Shown here: in pieces, positions 16,715 to 23,936 of the stretch
Layout of the letters: each line of letters opens with the position of its first letter
Position numbering within the stretch: position 1 is the stretch's first letter
DNA from: DG-33 sp964345105
GTDB lineage: Archaea; Hadarchaeota; Hadarchaeia; Hadarchaeales; Hadarchaeaceae
Assembly (NCBI GenBank): GCA_964345105.1
Contig: CAYFPZ010000086.1
Location: 1-27,515, forward strand
Length of the DNA: 27,515 bases
Direction: 5' to 3'
Notes under the pieces: model-generated
Told to the model about the DNA's origin: nothing
Seen by the model: the letters and a program-made list of their open reading frames with translations, nothing else
Databases searched by the model: none
Position numbers and translations under genes: made by a program

Positions 16715-17494
16715 AATATCTCAATTCGTTGGTGTGGGTTTGATTTCGGGGGAACAATGCAAGATCCGCGCAAAGGTTACCCGTATACGGTAAAGGTGAT
16801 AAATGAAATTTATACTGAACTGGGAAAACCGGAAGTCATCAATGAGAAGTTAGCGCGTTTAGATGAATTACTAGCAGAACTTGAATATGATGAGCGGTTG
16901 ATGGATGGGATAGTGGAGGATATAGAGCTTTGGAAAAGAACTTTCCGATTTAAACGTCTTCAAGAGACAGCGATACATAAATTTTTTTCTTATATCCTCG
17001 ACGACAATCAAGATGCTATCAAGATTTATCGTGAGAGAAGGTTAAGGTTTTTTAAACCCGCGGATGGACTGAAGGAATGTCTTACATATTTAAAAGATAA
17101 GGGGATAAGCGTCAATATAGTCTCAGACGTGGGAAGCGAACAAACGCTAAAGATTATATCATATTTTCTAAGTCTTTATGACTTAACGCCCTATTTCTCT
17201 GAGATAATAACCAACTACGGCAGAATTAAAAAAAATGGAGATATGGATCTAAGCTATAAAGGGATGAACAAAATTGATGGCAAGATTTACAAAAAATTAG
17301 CGCGAGATTTGCTTGATATCGGGATCCAGCCCTCTCAAGCGTTGATAATCGGTGACCGCCCGGTAGAAGATGTGGATAAAGCGAAGGAAAATGGATTCAA
17401 GACTATTCAATTTAGGGGAATTGTGAAAAGAAGAGTATCAAATGCCGCTGACTACGTAATATCAGACCTAAGGGAATTGAAAAAGATTTTATAG
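16712..17494 (+). CDS. HAD-superfamily protein, copy 3, with altered motif I
   Basis: 260 residues starting MNISIRWCGFDFGGT. Same HAD motif set as the copies at 6398 and 9351, again with Gly13 where the general-acid Asp should be; GDRPVEDVDKAKENGF is conserved. The most divergent cap of the three (IVEDIELWKRTFRFKR, IHKFFSYILDDN). The open frame extends upstream into the PpsA-like gene, but ATG 16712 with GGAGGA in front and the copy lengths fix the start. Third gene of the LLM-B / PpsA-like / HAD operon, so it probably acts on the phosphorylated product or its relative. Confidence 0.88.
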   Translation: MNISIRWCGFDFGGTMQDPRKGYPYTVKVINEIYTELGKPEVINEKLARLDELLAELEYDERLMDGIVEDIELWKRTFRFKRLQETAIHKFFSYILDDNQDAIKIYRERRLRFFKPADGLKECLTYLKDKGISVNIVSDVGSEQTLKIISYFLSLYDLTPYFSEIITNYGRIKKNGDMDLSYKGMNKIDGKIYKKLARDLLDIGIQPSQALIIGDRPVEDVDKAKENGFKTIQFRGIVKRRVSNAADYVISDLRELKKIL

Positions 17495-17570
17495 AAAGTT
17501 CTTTTTATAAACATTCCCCACTGTTTTTCGAATAAATATATTTTTTTATAGGAAAGATTTTTCACAAAAA

Positions 17571-17599
17571 TTTAGAAATTATTAGAATTAATTTCTAAA
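17571..17599. promoter_or_regulatory. Perfect 11-bp inverted repeat upstream of the second PpsA-like gene
   Basis: TTTAGAAATTA (17571-17581), 7-nt spacer, TAATTTCTAAA (17589-17599). It ends 22 nt before the TATA box (17622), the place of an archaeal activator or repressor site. No such palindrome was found at the other promoters. The rest of 17495-17650 is AT-rich and contains T runs (17501, 17540-17547) that could end the HAD transcript. Confidence 0.5.
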
Positions 17600-17614
17600 A
17601 AACTAATATAAATA

Positions 17615-17630
17615 GAAAACCTTTTAAACA
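17615..17630 (+). promoter_or_regulatory. TATA box of second PpsA-like gene
   Basis: GAAAACCTTTTAAACA with TTTTAAA at 17622-17628, 29 nt before ATG 17651; leaderless. Confidence 0.6.
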
Positions 17631-17650
17631 GGCTTTTCCAAATAACTTTG

Positions 17651-19495
17651 ATGCCGAGAAAAAAAGTCGCAGAATTCCCAAGTCCTTATGAACTTTCTAT
17701 TCCTGGTACCGAAGGCTGGGAACGGATGTATCCATCAGGTTTGATATTCCCGAAGGAGAGAAGGAAAAAATTTGAGAAGTTAAACTTGAGTCTGCAACAT
17801 ATGCATTGGCCAAGAGCGATGAAACCTTTCGACGTTGACGCCGTGCATTTCCCTGCTTCTAAAGGTCTGTCGGCTTACCAGCACAGGATATTTGTTGTTC
17901 CACCAAGCAGGGGTCTTTATTTCTATTTAGTAAACGGTTATCACTATGGCGGTGAAGCTGCACCACCTTATACTGACCCCAAGTTGATAGATAAAAGATT
18001 GAAACTATTCTTACAAAGGATGATTTATTGCTGGTGGAACTGGAAGAAGATATACGGCAAGTGGAAGCGGGATATGCTGAAGATGTTTAAAGAACAAGAT
18101 TCCCTCCGTGAACAAATCCACGATTTACCCGAACTCGAAGATTTGGAGTTTTTCAAGGAGGTAAGGGGAATCACGAGTGCCCGAAAGCTTGTAGAAATTT
18201 ACAATAGAGTCCTTCATTTGTATATGACGATGCAGGAAGGTTATCAATATCAATTCATAGGCGCAGCTTACGCTACTGATTTGACTTTCACCGATTTTTG
18301 CCATAAGGCCTTCCCCGGTATTGAAGACCGGACTATAGCAAAAATGCTCACGGGCGCCGAGTTAGAAGCTTTTCGTCCCGACGAAGAGGTGAAGAGGTTA
18401 GCGCGTTTGGCCGTCAAACTCGGGTTGGCCTCCGACATCAAAAAGGCCACCGACTTCAAAAAGATGCGATCGGAATTTGAGAAGACCGGAGATGGCAGGA
18501 AATGGAACCAAGAGTTTGATAAGAGTTCTTTCCCTTGGTTCAACATGATGGTAACTCAAGGAATATTTGCGTATAGCGATGAGGAGTGTTGGATAGAGAA
18601 TCCTAACATTATCCTCGGCTTCCTAAAGAATTACATCGAGAAGATCAAAAAAGGAGAAAAAATCGAAAGGGATGTAAAATCTTTGAAAAAAGAGAAAGAG
18701 CAACTATTCAAAGAACACCTCGATAAGCTAAAAACTAAAGAAGAAAAGGCAAGGTTTAAAGAGCTCTATAACCTTGCAACCACATTTTACGAATTTGTTG
18801 AAGATCAAGTTGTATACATCAAGAGTGTTAATTATGCACTTTTCAGAAGGAACATCAGAAAGTTCGCGGAGATACTTGCAAAACATGGAGTAATTAAAGA
18901 GCCAGAGGATATATTTTACCTCAGATTTGGCGAAATAAAATCGGCCTTGGAAGACCTAGCTTGCGCGTGGGGAACTGGCGATCCTCCGAGCCTTTACTGG
19001 ATTAAGGAGATAGAGTGGCGCAAAAAGATTTATGAAAAGTTCGAAAAATGGGATCCCCCTACTTTCGTTGGGCCATGGAAGAAGGAAGTTACAGAACCAT
19101 TCGTCGTCGTGCATGGTGGAATAACTACGGATATTGTGAACTTGTATCGGAAGCTTCCCAAACCTGAGGAAGTTAAAGAATTAAAGGGCATCCCTGCTTC
19201 GACTGGTGTGGCGGAAGGCCCTGCGCGTGTCATTAAGGCAAGCAAAGATATTAGCAAAATACGTCCGGGAGAGATTTTGGTTTGCCCCCACACGACACCT
19301 GCTTGGACCCCTGCCTTTGCGATAATCAAAGGAATCGTTACGAATCAAGGTGGAGCGATGAGCCACGCAGGAATAGTTTCCAGGGAGTATAAGATACCCG
19401 CAGTTCTTGGTACTTGGCTCGGAACATCGGCCATCAAAACTGGAAACCGAATTAGGGTCGACGGCGATGCAGGCATCGTTACCCTTTTAAAGTAA
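17651..19495 (+). CDS. PEP-synthase-type phosphohistidine (swivel) subunit, copy 2; phenylphosphate-synthase-alpha-like
   Basis: 614 residues, colinear with the protein at 14802. The phosphohistidine is His572 in GGAMSHAGIV. The middle (about 110-440) is almost unchanged between copies, whereas residues about 62-105 (FDVDAVHFPASKGLS here, FDACATVTPAFRGLP there) and about 470-500 (WDPPTFVGPWKKEV) diverge strongly, a pattern expected if the substrate pocket has been altered while the ATP-partner interface is kept. A TTG three bases upstream is in frame but ATG 17651 matches the sister start and the TATA spacing. Monocistronic with its own promoter, so it may be induced separately and share the single ATP-binding partner at 20748-21842. 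Confidence 0.85.
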   Translation: MPRKKVAEFPSPYELSIPGTEGWERMYPSGLIFPKERRKKFEKLNLSLQHMHWPRAMKPFDVDAVHFPASKGLSAYQHRIFVVPPSRGLYFYLVNGYHYGGEAAPPYTDPKLIDKRLKLFLQRMIYCWWNWKKIYGKWKRDMLKMFKEQDSLREQIHDLPELEDLEFFKEVRGITSARKLVEIYNRVLHLYMTMQEGYQYQFIGAAYATDLTFTDFCHKAFPGIEDRTIAKMLTGAELEAFRPDEEVKRLARLAVKLGLASDIKKATDFKKMRSEFEKTGDGRKWNQEFDKSSFPWFNMMVTQGIFAYSDEECWIENPNIILGFLKNYIEKIKKGEKIERDVKSLKKEKEQLFKEHLDKLKTKEEKARFKELYNLATTFYEFVEDQVVYIKSVNYALFRRNIRKFAEILAKHGVIKEPEDIFYLRFGEIKSALEDLACAWGTGDPPSLYWIKEIEWRKKIYEKFEKWDPPTFVGPWKKEVTEPFVVVHGGITTDIVNLYRKLPKPEEVKELKGIPASTGVAEGPARVIKASKDISKIRPGEILVCPHTTPAWTPAFAIIKGIVTNQGGAMSHAGIVSREYKIPAVLGTWLGTSAIKTGNRIRVDGDAGIVTLLK

Positions 19496-19529
19496 AATTA
19501 AAATGCCTTGAAAGGATTTATAGTGAAAT

Positions 19530-19648
19530 AAACTTGTTTTAAAGTTTGTCTTGAATTTATGCGCTGCCCGAGTTTGTGCGCAAGCTAAGCAGATTTATGT
19601 GCATAATTTATATGCAAGAAGTTTCATAAAAAAGAAAAACTTTAAATA
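19530..19648 (+). promoter_or_regulatory. Promoter region of type A LLM copy 2 with repeated TTATGTGC-like elements
   Basis: TATA TTTAAATA at 19641-19648, 30 nt before ATG 19671, preceded by GAAAAAC. CATAAAA (19625-19631) sits at the same distance as at 7245. Further upstream are AATTTATGCGC (19554), TTTGTGCGCAAGC (19573), ATTTATGTGC (19593) and TTATATGCAAG (19608), apparently degenerate repeats of the element seen once at 7231. Confidence 0.55.
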
Positions 19649-19670
19649 GTTTTTTCCCTATTTAAATTTG

Positions 19671-20687
19671 ATGACAGAAAAAAAGTTAGGTTATAATGTC
19701 CGAGTAAAAGCGGAAAAAGTTAACTATGAAGTTTTTAAAGAATACATGGAGATAGCTAAAAGAGCTGACAATTCCGATCTTTACTACCTGGGTATTCCAG
19801 AATTCTTTGCGAGATTTGATTCAAGAAGGCTCCATTCATTACCTTACATGGGCGCTATTGCCACCGTGACGGAACATATAAAATTTGGCCCCAATGTGAT
19901 GGAAGTACCTCTTCTCCATCCCATACACGTCGCTGATACCACTGCAACTTATGACATCATGTCTAACGGACGTTATATCCTCGGGGCAGGACTAGGGTTT
20001 TGGCCGTCTGAATATGAAAATTTTGGCATTCCTTGGAACAAACGTGGAGCGATACTTAATGAATCACTTGACATAATAAAGAAGTTGTTGACAGAGCCTG
20101 CAATCTACGATTATAGGGGGAAATTCTTTACCCTCAAAAATGTCTGTAGTCCCCCATGTATTCAGAAACCCCATCCTCCGATATGGGTCGGAGGGGGATC
20201 TGAAGCTTCCATGCGGAGGGCTGCACAGTACGGAAATGATTGGGCACCATCCTGGTGGCTCCCTGGGCTGGCAGGCGCTGAAAGTATGGGGGTAAAAAAA
20301 GAATTTACCTGGGAAGATGCCATAGAGAAATTGAAAGAATATTGCAAGAAATTTAAGAGGGAACTCGTGCTTGGACGAGCACCCAAGGGACCGAAAGAAG
20401 TCGGATTAAATATGTCGGGGATGAACGTTAACATCAACCCAGACAGAGAAAAAGCCATAGAAGAGGCGCGACACTTCTGGGTGGATGTTAGGGCGGGACG
20501 CACTCAAGGAGCCGGTTCATTCGAGATGAAAATGGAATACGCAGCCGTTGGAAATGCAGAGGATGTAATCGAGAAGCTTAATGAGGTTTACAAGACCGGG
20601 GCCTACTGTATAGTGCTTTATCCTATAACTACGGATTCAAAGTCCCAGTGGGATAGGTTAGAGAAAGAAGTGCTTCCGAGTCTATAA
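19671..20687 (+). CDS. LLM-class F420-dependent oxidoreductase, type A copy 2
   Basis: 338 residues, close relative of the protein at 7290: FFARFDSRRLHSLPYM, HPIHVADTTATYDIMSNGR, GAGLGFWPSEYENFGIPW, NVCSPPC and MNVNINPDREKA. Compared with copy 1 the segment after PPIWVGG is changed and two residues shorter (PSWWLPGLAGAESMGV), again in the substrate-loop area. A TTG at 19668 precedes the ATG; ATG 19671 fits relatives and promoter spacing. It was once followed by a PpsA-like gene (fossil at 20714), the same order as at 13781-14802. Confidence 0.9.
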   Translation: MTEKKLGYNVRVKAEKVNYEVFKEYMEIAKRADNSDLYYLGIPEFFARFDSRRLHSLPYMGAIATVTEHIKFGPNVMEVPLLHPIHVADTTATYDIMSNGRYILGAGLGFWPSEYENFGIPWNKRGAILNESLDIIKKLLTEPAIYDYRGKFFTLKNVCSPPCIQKPHPPIWVGGGSEASMRRAAQYGNDWAPSWWLPGLAGAESMGVKKEFTWEDAIEKLKEYCKKFKRELVLGRAPKGPKEVGLNMSGMNVNINPDREKAIEEARHFWVDVRAGRTQGAGSFEMKMEYAAVGNAEDVIEKLNEVYKTGAYCIVLYPITTDSKSQWDRLEKEVLPSL

Positions 20688-20696
20688 GTTTAAAAT

Positions 20697-20745
20697 TTGA
20701 GAAGTGAAATAAAACGCCAAGGGAAAAAGCTGCAAACGGCATAAG
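20697..20745 (+). pseudogene. 5' fossil of a PpsA-like gene
   Basis: GAGAAGTGAAATAAAACGCC and then AAGGGAAAAAGCTGCAAA correspond to AAGAGGTGAAATCAGATGCC and AAGAAGAAAAGCTACAGA at 14788-14825. The start codon has become ACG (20714) and the ribosome site GAGAAGTG. After P-R-E-K-A the frame decays, and the remnant ends against the 3' end of the minus-strand ATP-binding gene. Confidence 0.7.
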
Positions 20746-20747
20746 CC

Positions 20748-21842
20748 CTACTTTTTTCCAGTAAGTACGTGCAACATATACTCATACGTGTCTTTCTTCA
20801 CGTCCACCTTGGGTTTTTCAACTTCCGCTTTTGGCTTCTCTTTGCGCGAGCTCCACACAGTTTCAGGTCTAGCTTGCATGATATACACGTTGTCAGGGAA
20901 CGAGCCATCCTTATCAATAGCCCATTCTATATCTTGAGCTTTTTGGAAACTTTGTTCGATATGCTTACCTTGACGGGCTAACTCGATAATTTCTTCATCA
21001 CGTAAGCAAGAAACGTTTCTTCTCTTGGTCTCAACTTTAACGTTTATGCAAGTATCTGTTTTTGGATCTATCGTGCATTCTACTTCTTTTCTCGGAGAAA
21101 TATTTCTTTCGAGAATTTTTAACGTGCCTTTATCCACAACCCATCTATCAGGTGTTACAGTTCCACTTACGATGGTTTCCCCAAGACCCCAGCTACCCTC
21201 TAATAAGATTTTAGATGCATCGCCATTTAAAGGATTCAAAGTAAACATGACCCCTGCTGCTTTAGAATTAACCATCTTTTGAACCCCTACACTCATCAGG
21301 GCCTTTTCATGTTCGATGCCCATTTTAATTCTGTAAGATATAGCACGTGGAGTAAACAAGCTTGACCAACATTTCAAGATCTTATCTAACAATTTATCAA
21401 AGCCTCTGATCCAAAGGTAGGTTTCATATTGCCCTGCAAAGCTCGCACCTGGAAGATCTTCAGAAGTTCCACTTGAGCGTGTCGAAACTGAAACATCAAT
21501 GCCTCCACACTCTTTCGAAAGTTTCTCGTACGCGACCATAATTGCTTCGCTTATTTCTTTCGGAATGGTCGTTTTTTCAATCTTTTTTCTAATGATTTTA
21601 CTTGCTTTATTAATAGCAGATGGATTATTGGGGTCAATTCTTGATAAGGCTTGTTGGATTTTTTCCTTAAATCTCCCCATAGTAAAGAACTTAATATATG
21701 CATCAGTTGTTACAGCAAAACCGGGAGGTACGCTAGCGCCGAACTCCATCAATTTACAGAGGTTTGCATTCTTGCTACCAACTCTCGCTAAAGCTCCTGC
21801 GCAATCTTCAAAGCTTAGGATGTATGAATTTTTTCTAGTCAA
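20748..21842 (-). CDS. PEP-synthase N-terminal-type ATP-binding subunit; phenylphosphate-synthase-beta-like
   Basis: 364 residues from TTG 21842. It contains only the PPDK/PEP-synthase ATP-binding module: SYILSFEDCAGALARVGSKN, VPPGFAVTTDAY, STRSSGTSEDLPGASFAGQY, LFTPRAISYR, KAAGVMFTLNPLNGD, EGSWGLGETIVSGTVTPD, and DIEWAID followed by IMQARPETV. No swivel histidine domain follows, so it needs a separate partner; the two PpsA-like proteins supply it. Size matches the 40 kDa subunit of phenylphosphate synthase. Start: the longer TTG at 21914 would place the TATA-like TTTAAAAATA inside the gene, while TTG 21842 has GAAGGG upstream. Own promoter, convergent with the fossil at 20697. Confidence 0.88.
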   Translation of the reverse strand: MTRKNSYILSFEDCAGALARVGSKNANLCKLMEFGASVPPGFAVTTDAYIKFFTMGRFKEKIQQALSRIDPNNPSAINKASKIIRKKIEKTTIPKEISEAIMVAYEKLSKECGGIDVSVSTRSSGTSEDLPGASFAGQYETYLWIRGFDKLLDKILKCWSSLFTPRAISYRIKMGIEHEKALMSVGVQKMVNSKAAGVMFTLNPLNGDASKILLEGSWGLGETIVSGTVTPDRWVVDKGTLKILERNISPRKEVECTIDPKTDTCINVKVETKRRNVSCLRDEEIIELARQGKHIEQSFQKAQDIEWAIDKDGSFPDNVYIMQARPETVWSSRKEKPKAEVEKPKVDVKKDTYEYMLHVLTGKK

Positions 21843-21875
21843 AATTTTTCCCTTCTCTTTTTTATTGCACGTATT

Positions 21876-21888
21876 TATTTTTAAAGAT
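21876..21888 (-). promoter_or_regulatory. TATA box of the ATP-binding subunit gene
   Basis: Minus-strand TCTTTAAAAATA, about 40 nt before TTG 21842; the predicted short leader includes GAGAAGGG as ribosome site. Confidence 0.45.
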
Positions 21889-22057
21889 TTACTTTTTATT
21901 GAAATCCCTAGCAAAATGTTTTTTTACAGTAGCGGCATATTTTCGTTTTTTTATTCGAATTTCATGTTTTTATTAGCTATTATTTGATGTTTTCAGGATG
22001 TATAAAATCCTACAAATCTAAATGGTGTCCAAATACAGTTTACTATAAAGTTTAGCT

Positions 22058-23458
22058 TTACTCAGGAATGTAAGATTCAACCTTGTCTTTATCCCGGTGC
22101 ATTCCTTTCTTCCAAACCCCTCTGAGCATTTCGTCAAAGATTATAATCAGCAAATCCGCAAATTCTGGTTCGTTGATGTGCCTATCACATATCAAGACAT
22201 CTAGGTTGGGATTGGTTTTATCCACAAGTTTCTTCACGACTTCGACAAATGCCACTGCTCTCTTGCTCCAGTTGGGGTTGACAGTGCTACCACCATCCCA
22301 GTATGGCCCTGGACCCTTTCCTTTCGTCAAGCGAGGATTAATTCTGGCCATTTCTTCGCTAATGTCATATTCACCCCAACCCCGCATAGGAACCGCTAAA
22401 GCCGTCGGCCCTTTGGCCTTATTCAATCTCGTCACCATGGCTTCAGCTACCTTTTGAGCCTCCTCCGGTAGTATGCCTACGGCTGCTGCATTTGGAGTTC
22501 GGTTAACGATTGACCGGCCTTGGTATTTTTTCTCCTCTTCCTCGAATAATCCGCCGGTGACCTTAGATCGCAGCTTTCTTTCGATAATTTGGCTTCTATT
22601 ACCGCCAGGACCTAAAAAATCGAGACCGCCAGTAGAAACCACCTGGGGGATGCCCATGTCGCCAGCGGCAGTAAGCCTGCTAGGTCCCGCATGCATCTCG
22701 CCACCACAAGCCAGATCCGTCATTTCGTGAGTTGCTATGTCTAGAGAACCGACTATTTCGCCATCTCTGATTAATTCCTCCAGCGATGCACCGCTCCCAA
22801 CTGCGTGAAGATTGATTAAATCATACCCCCTTGACTCAAAATGTCTGGATGCCCTTTCTGTACAAGGAGCCACTACACCTAGTATCGTGCAGCCTATGAG
22901 AGGTTTGATTTCTTCCTTTTCAACCGAAGGGGCCATTGATCCGCCCACTATCATGGCAGCTGCGTTAGTAAGCACTTTTCTTGTTACCTTATTCAGGCCC
23001 ATCTCAACAATGGGATAAAACATGGCTATATCTCGTGTCCCTATATACGGACGGCAATCTGCGGAAGCCATAGTCGAACTCATGATTTTAGGCACCCCTA
23101 TAGGCAACGATTGCATAATTTTGCTCCCAATAAAAGTGCCGGTGGCTCCGCCGTGTGCAATTATACCATCCAGCTTTCCCTCTTCCAACATTTCCTTAAC
23201 TTTCTTTATCCCACCCTTTGCGATGATATCTGCGGCTTTTATCCTATCCAATTTAAAGACATCGTCTTTGTTGTATCCCTCTTTAGAAATAAGCTCACTT
23301 ACGGGAATGTCGGCCCATCCAACTTCGCCGCCGCAACTAACCTCCATAACAATCGGATTTCCACCTGCTTTTTTAACCTGCTCCGCGAGAAATTTGATTT
23401 CCTTACCTTTGGTGTCTAATATCCCAGCTACAACTATAGTAGGTTTTTTTGCTTGCAT
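22058..23458 (-). CDS. UPF0261 / Tm-1-like ATP-binding domain protein, copy 3 (long form)
   Basis: 466 residues. VVAGILDTKGKEIKFLAEQV, IIAHGGATGTFIGS, LPIGVPKIMSSTMASADCRPYIGT, LHAVGSGASLEELI, HAGPSRLTAAGDMGIPQVV and DRHINEPEFADLL are the family blocks. It is about 55 residues longer than copies 1 and 2, with inserts after the LDFLGPGGNRS loop and before the terminal HIN motif (PRLTKGKGPGPYWDGG), and lacks the HMHNPS block (NRTPNAAAVG instead). It is the last gene of the operon begun by the HMG-CoA-synthase-like gene, 22 nt after DUF35, with AAGGA as ribosome site. Its presence in both gene groups links the acyl-transfer operon with the LLM/HAD array. Molecular function unknown. Confidence 0.9.
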   Translation of the reverse strand: MQAKKPTIVVAGILDTKGKEIKFLAEQVKKAGGNPIVMEVSCGGEVGWADIPVSELISKEGYNKDDVFKLDRIKAADIIAKGGIKKVKEMLEEGKLDGIIAHGGATGTFIGSKIMQSLPIGVPKIMSSTMASADCRPYIGTRDIAMFYPIVEMGLNKVTRKVLTNAAAMIVGGSMAPSVEKEEIKPLIGCTILGVVAPCTERASRHFESRGYDLINLHAVGSGASLEELIRDGEIVGSLDIATHEMTDLACGGEMHAGPSRLTAAGDMGIPQVVSTGGLDFLGPGGNRSQIIERKLRSKVTGGLFEEEEKKYQGRSIVNRTPNAAAVGILPEEAQKVAEAMVTRLNKAKGPTALAVPMRGWGEYDISEEMARINPRLTKGKGPGPYWDGGSTVNPNWSKRAVAFVEVVKKLVDKTNPNLDVLICDRHINEPEFADLLIIIFDEMLRGVWKKGMHRDKDKVESYIPE

Positions 23459-23480
23459 AATTTTTCCTTACAAAATTAAA

Positions 23481-23936
23481 TTATTCCCTAATAGGAGTCC
23501 ACATGTATCCGTATAACCAGTTACCGTTATTTGCTCTTCTGAGCTTTCGAACCACGAGTCGAACCTTCATGCCTTCTTTCAATTCTTCAAGCTCGCAATC
23601 GACGAGTTCGGTTGGGAATATACACACTCCTTCTTTTAACTTGACTGAGGCAATGATCCGACGATCCCGACCATAAACATGCATACCCATCAAAGGCTGA
23701 GGAACGGAATCCCGCATAAATGAGAATACCTCTCCTTCGTGACTGAATTCATATTCTTCGAAATCTCTAGAATTACAATTTGGACACACTTCGGATACTC
23801 GCCTGGGCCACCATAATTCTCCACACTTCTTGCATTTGGAACCTACTAATCTGTATCTACCCTTTCTTTCTCTCCAATACACCGGTTCTCTATACACAGC
23901 AATTTGGTATGCGGGCTCAGGGAATTGTGAATACAT
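23481..23936 (-). CDS. DUF35 OB-fold protein with rubredoxin-like zinc ribbon
   Basis: 151 residues: a zinc ribbon with Cys35-x2-Cys38 and Cys51-x2-Cys54 followed by an OB-fold (SFMRDSVPQPLMGMHV, RRIIASVKLKEG). DUF35 proteins scaffold thiolase-type enzymes: they bridge thiolase and HMG-CoA synthase in archaea, and occur as BbsA, PhlB and the DUF35 part of ChsH2. The ATG overlaps the thiolase-like stop by one base (TAATG), with GAGGGCGGG upstream, so both proteins are made together as expected for a complex. Confidence 0.9.
   Translation of the reverse strand: MYSQFPEPAYQIAVYREPVYWRERKGRYRLVGSKCKKCGELWWPRRVSEVCPNCNSRDFEEYEFSHEGEVFSFMRDSVPQPLMGMHVYGRDRRIIASVKLKEGVCIFPTELVDCELEELKEGMKVRLVVRKLRRANNGNWLYGYMWTPIRE

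Noticed and set aside
14802..19495. Calling the large swivel proteins PEP synthase or pyruvate phosphate dikinase
   Set aside because: They lack the ATP-binding module and no PEP-binding barrel follows the swivel domain.
2702..20687. Mobile element as cause of the duplications
   Set aside because: No transposase, integrase, terminal inverted repeats or target-site duplications were found at the block ends; recombination between repeats explains the pattern.
21843..21914. Longer TTG start for the ATP-binding subunit
   Set aside because: The extra residues are Lys-rich, unlike the family, and contain the TATA-like promoter; TTG 21842 has a ribosome site.
21499..21987. Hydrophobic plus-strand open frame of 162 codons
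   Set aside because: It is antisense to the conserved ATP-binding gene and its promoter; hydrophobicity arises from the complement of Lys-rich coding sequence.
23022..23516. Plus-strand open frame of 164 codons
   Set aside because: Antisense to UPF0261 copy 3; similar antisense frames occur under the other UPF0261 copies (3240-2995, 5611-5306) as a by-product of codon use.
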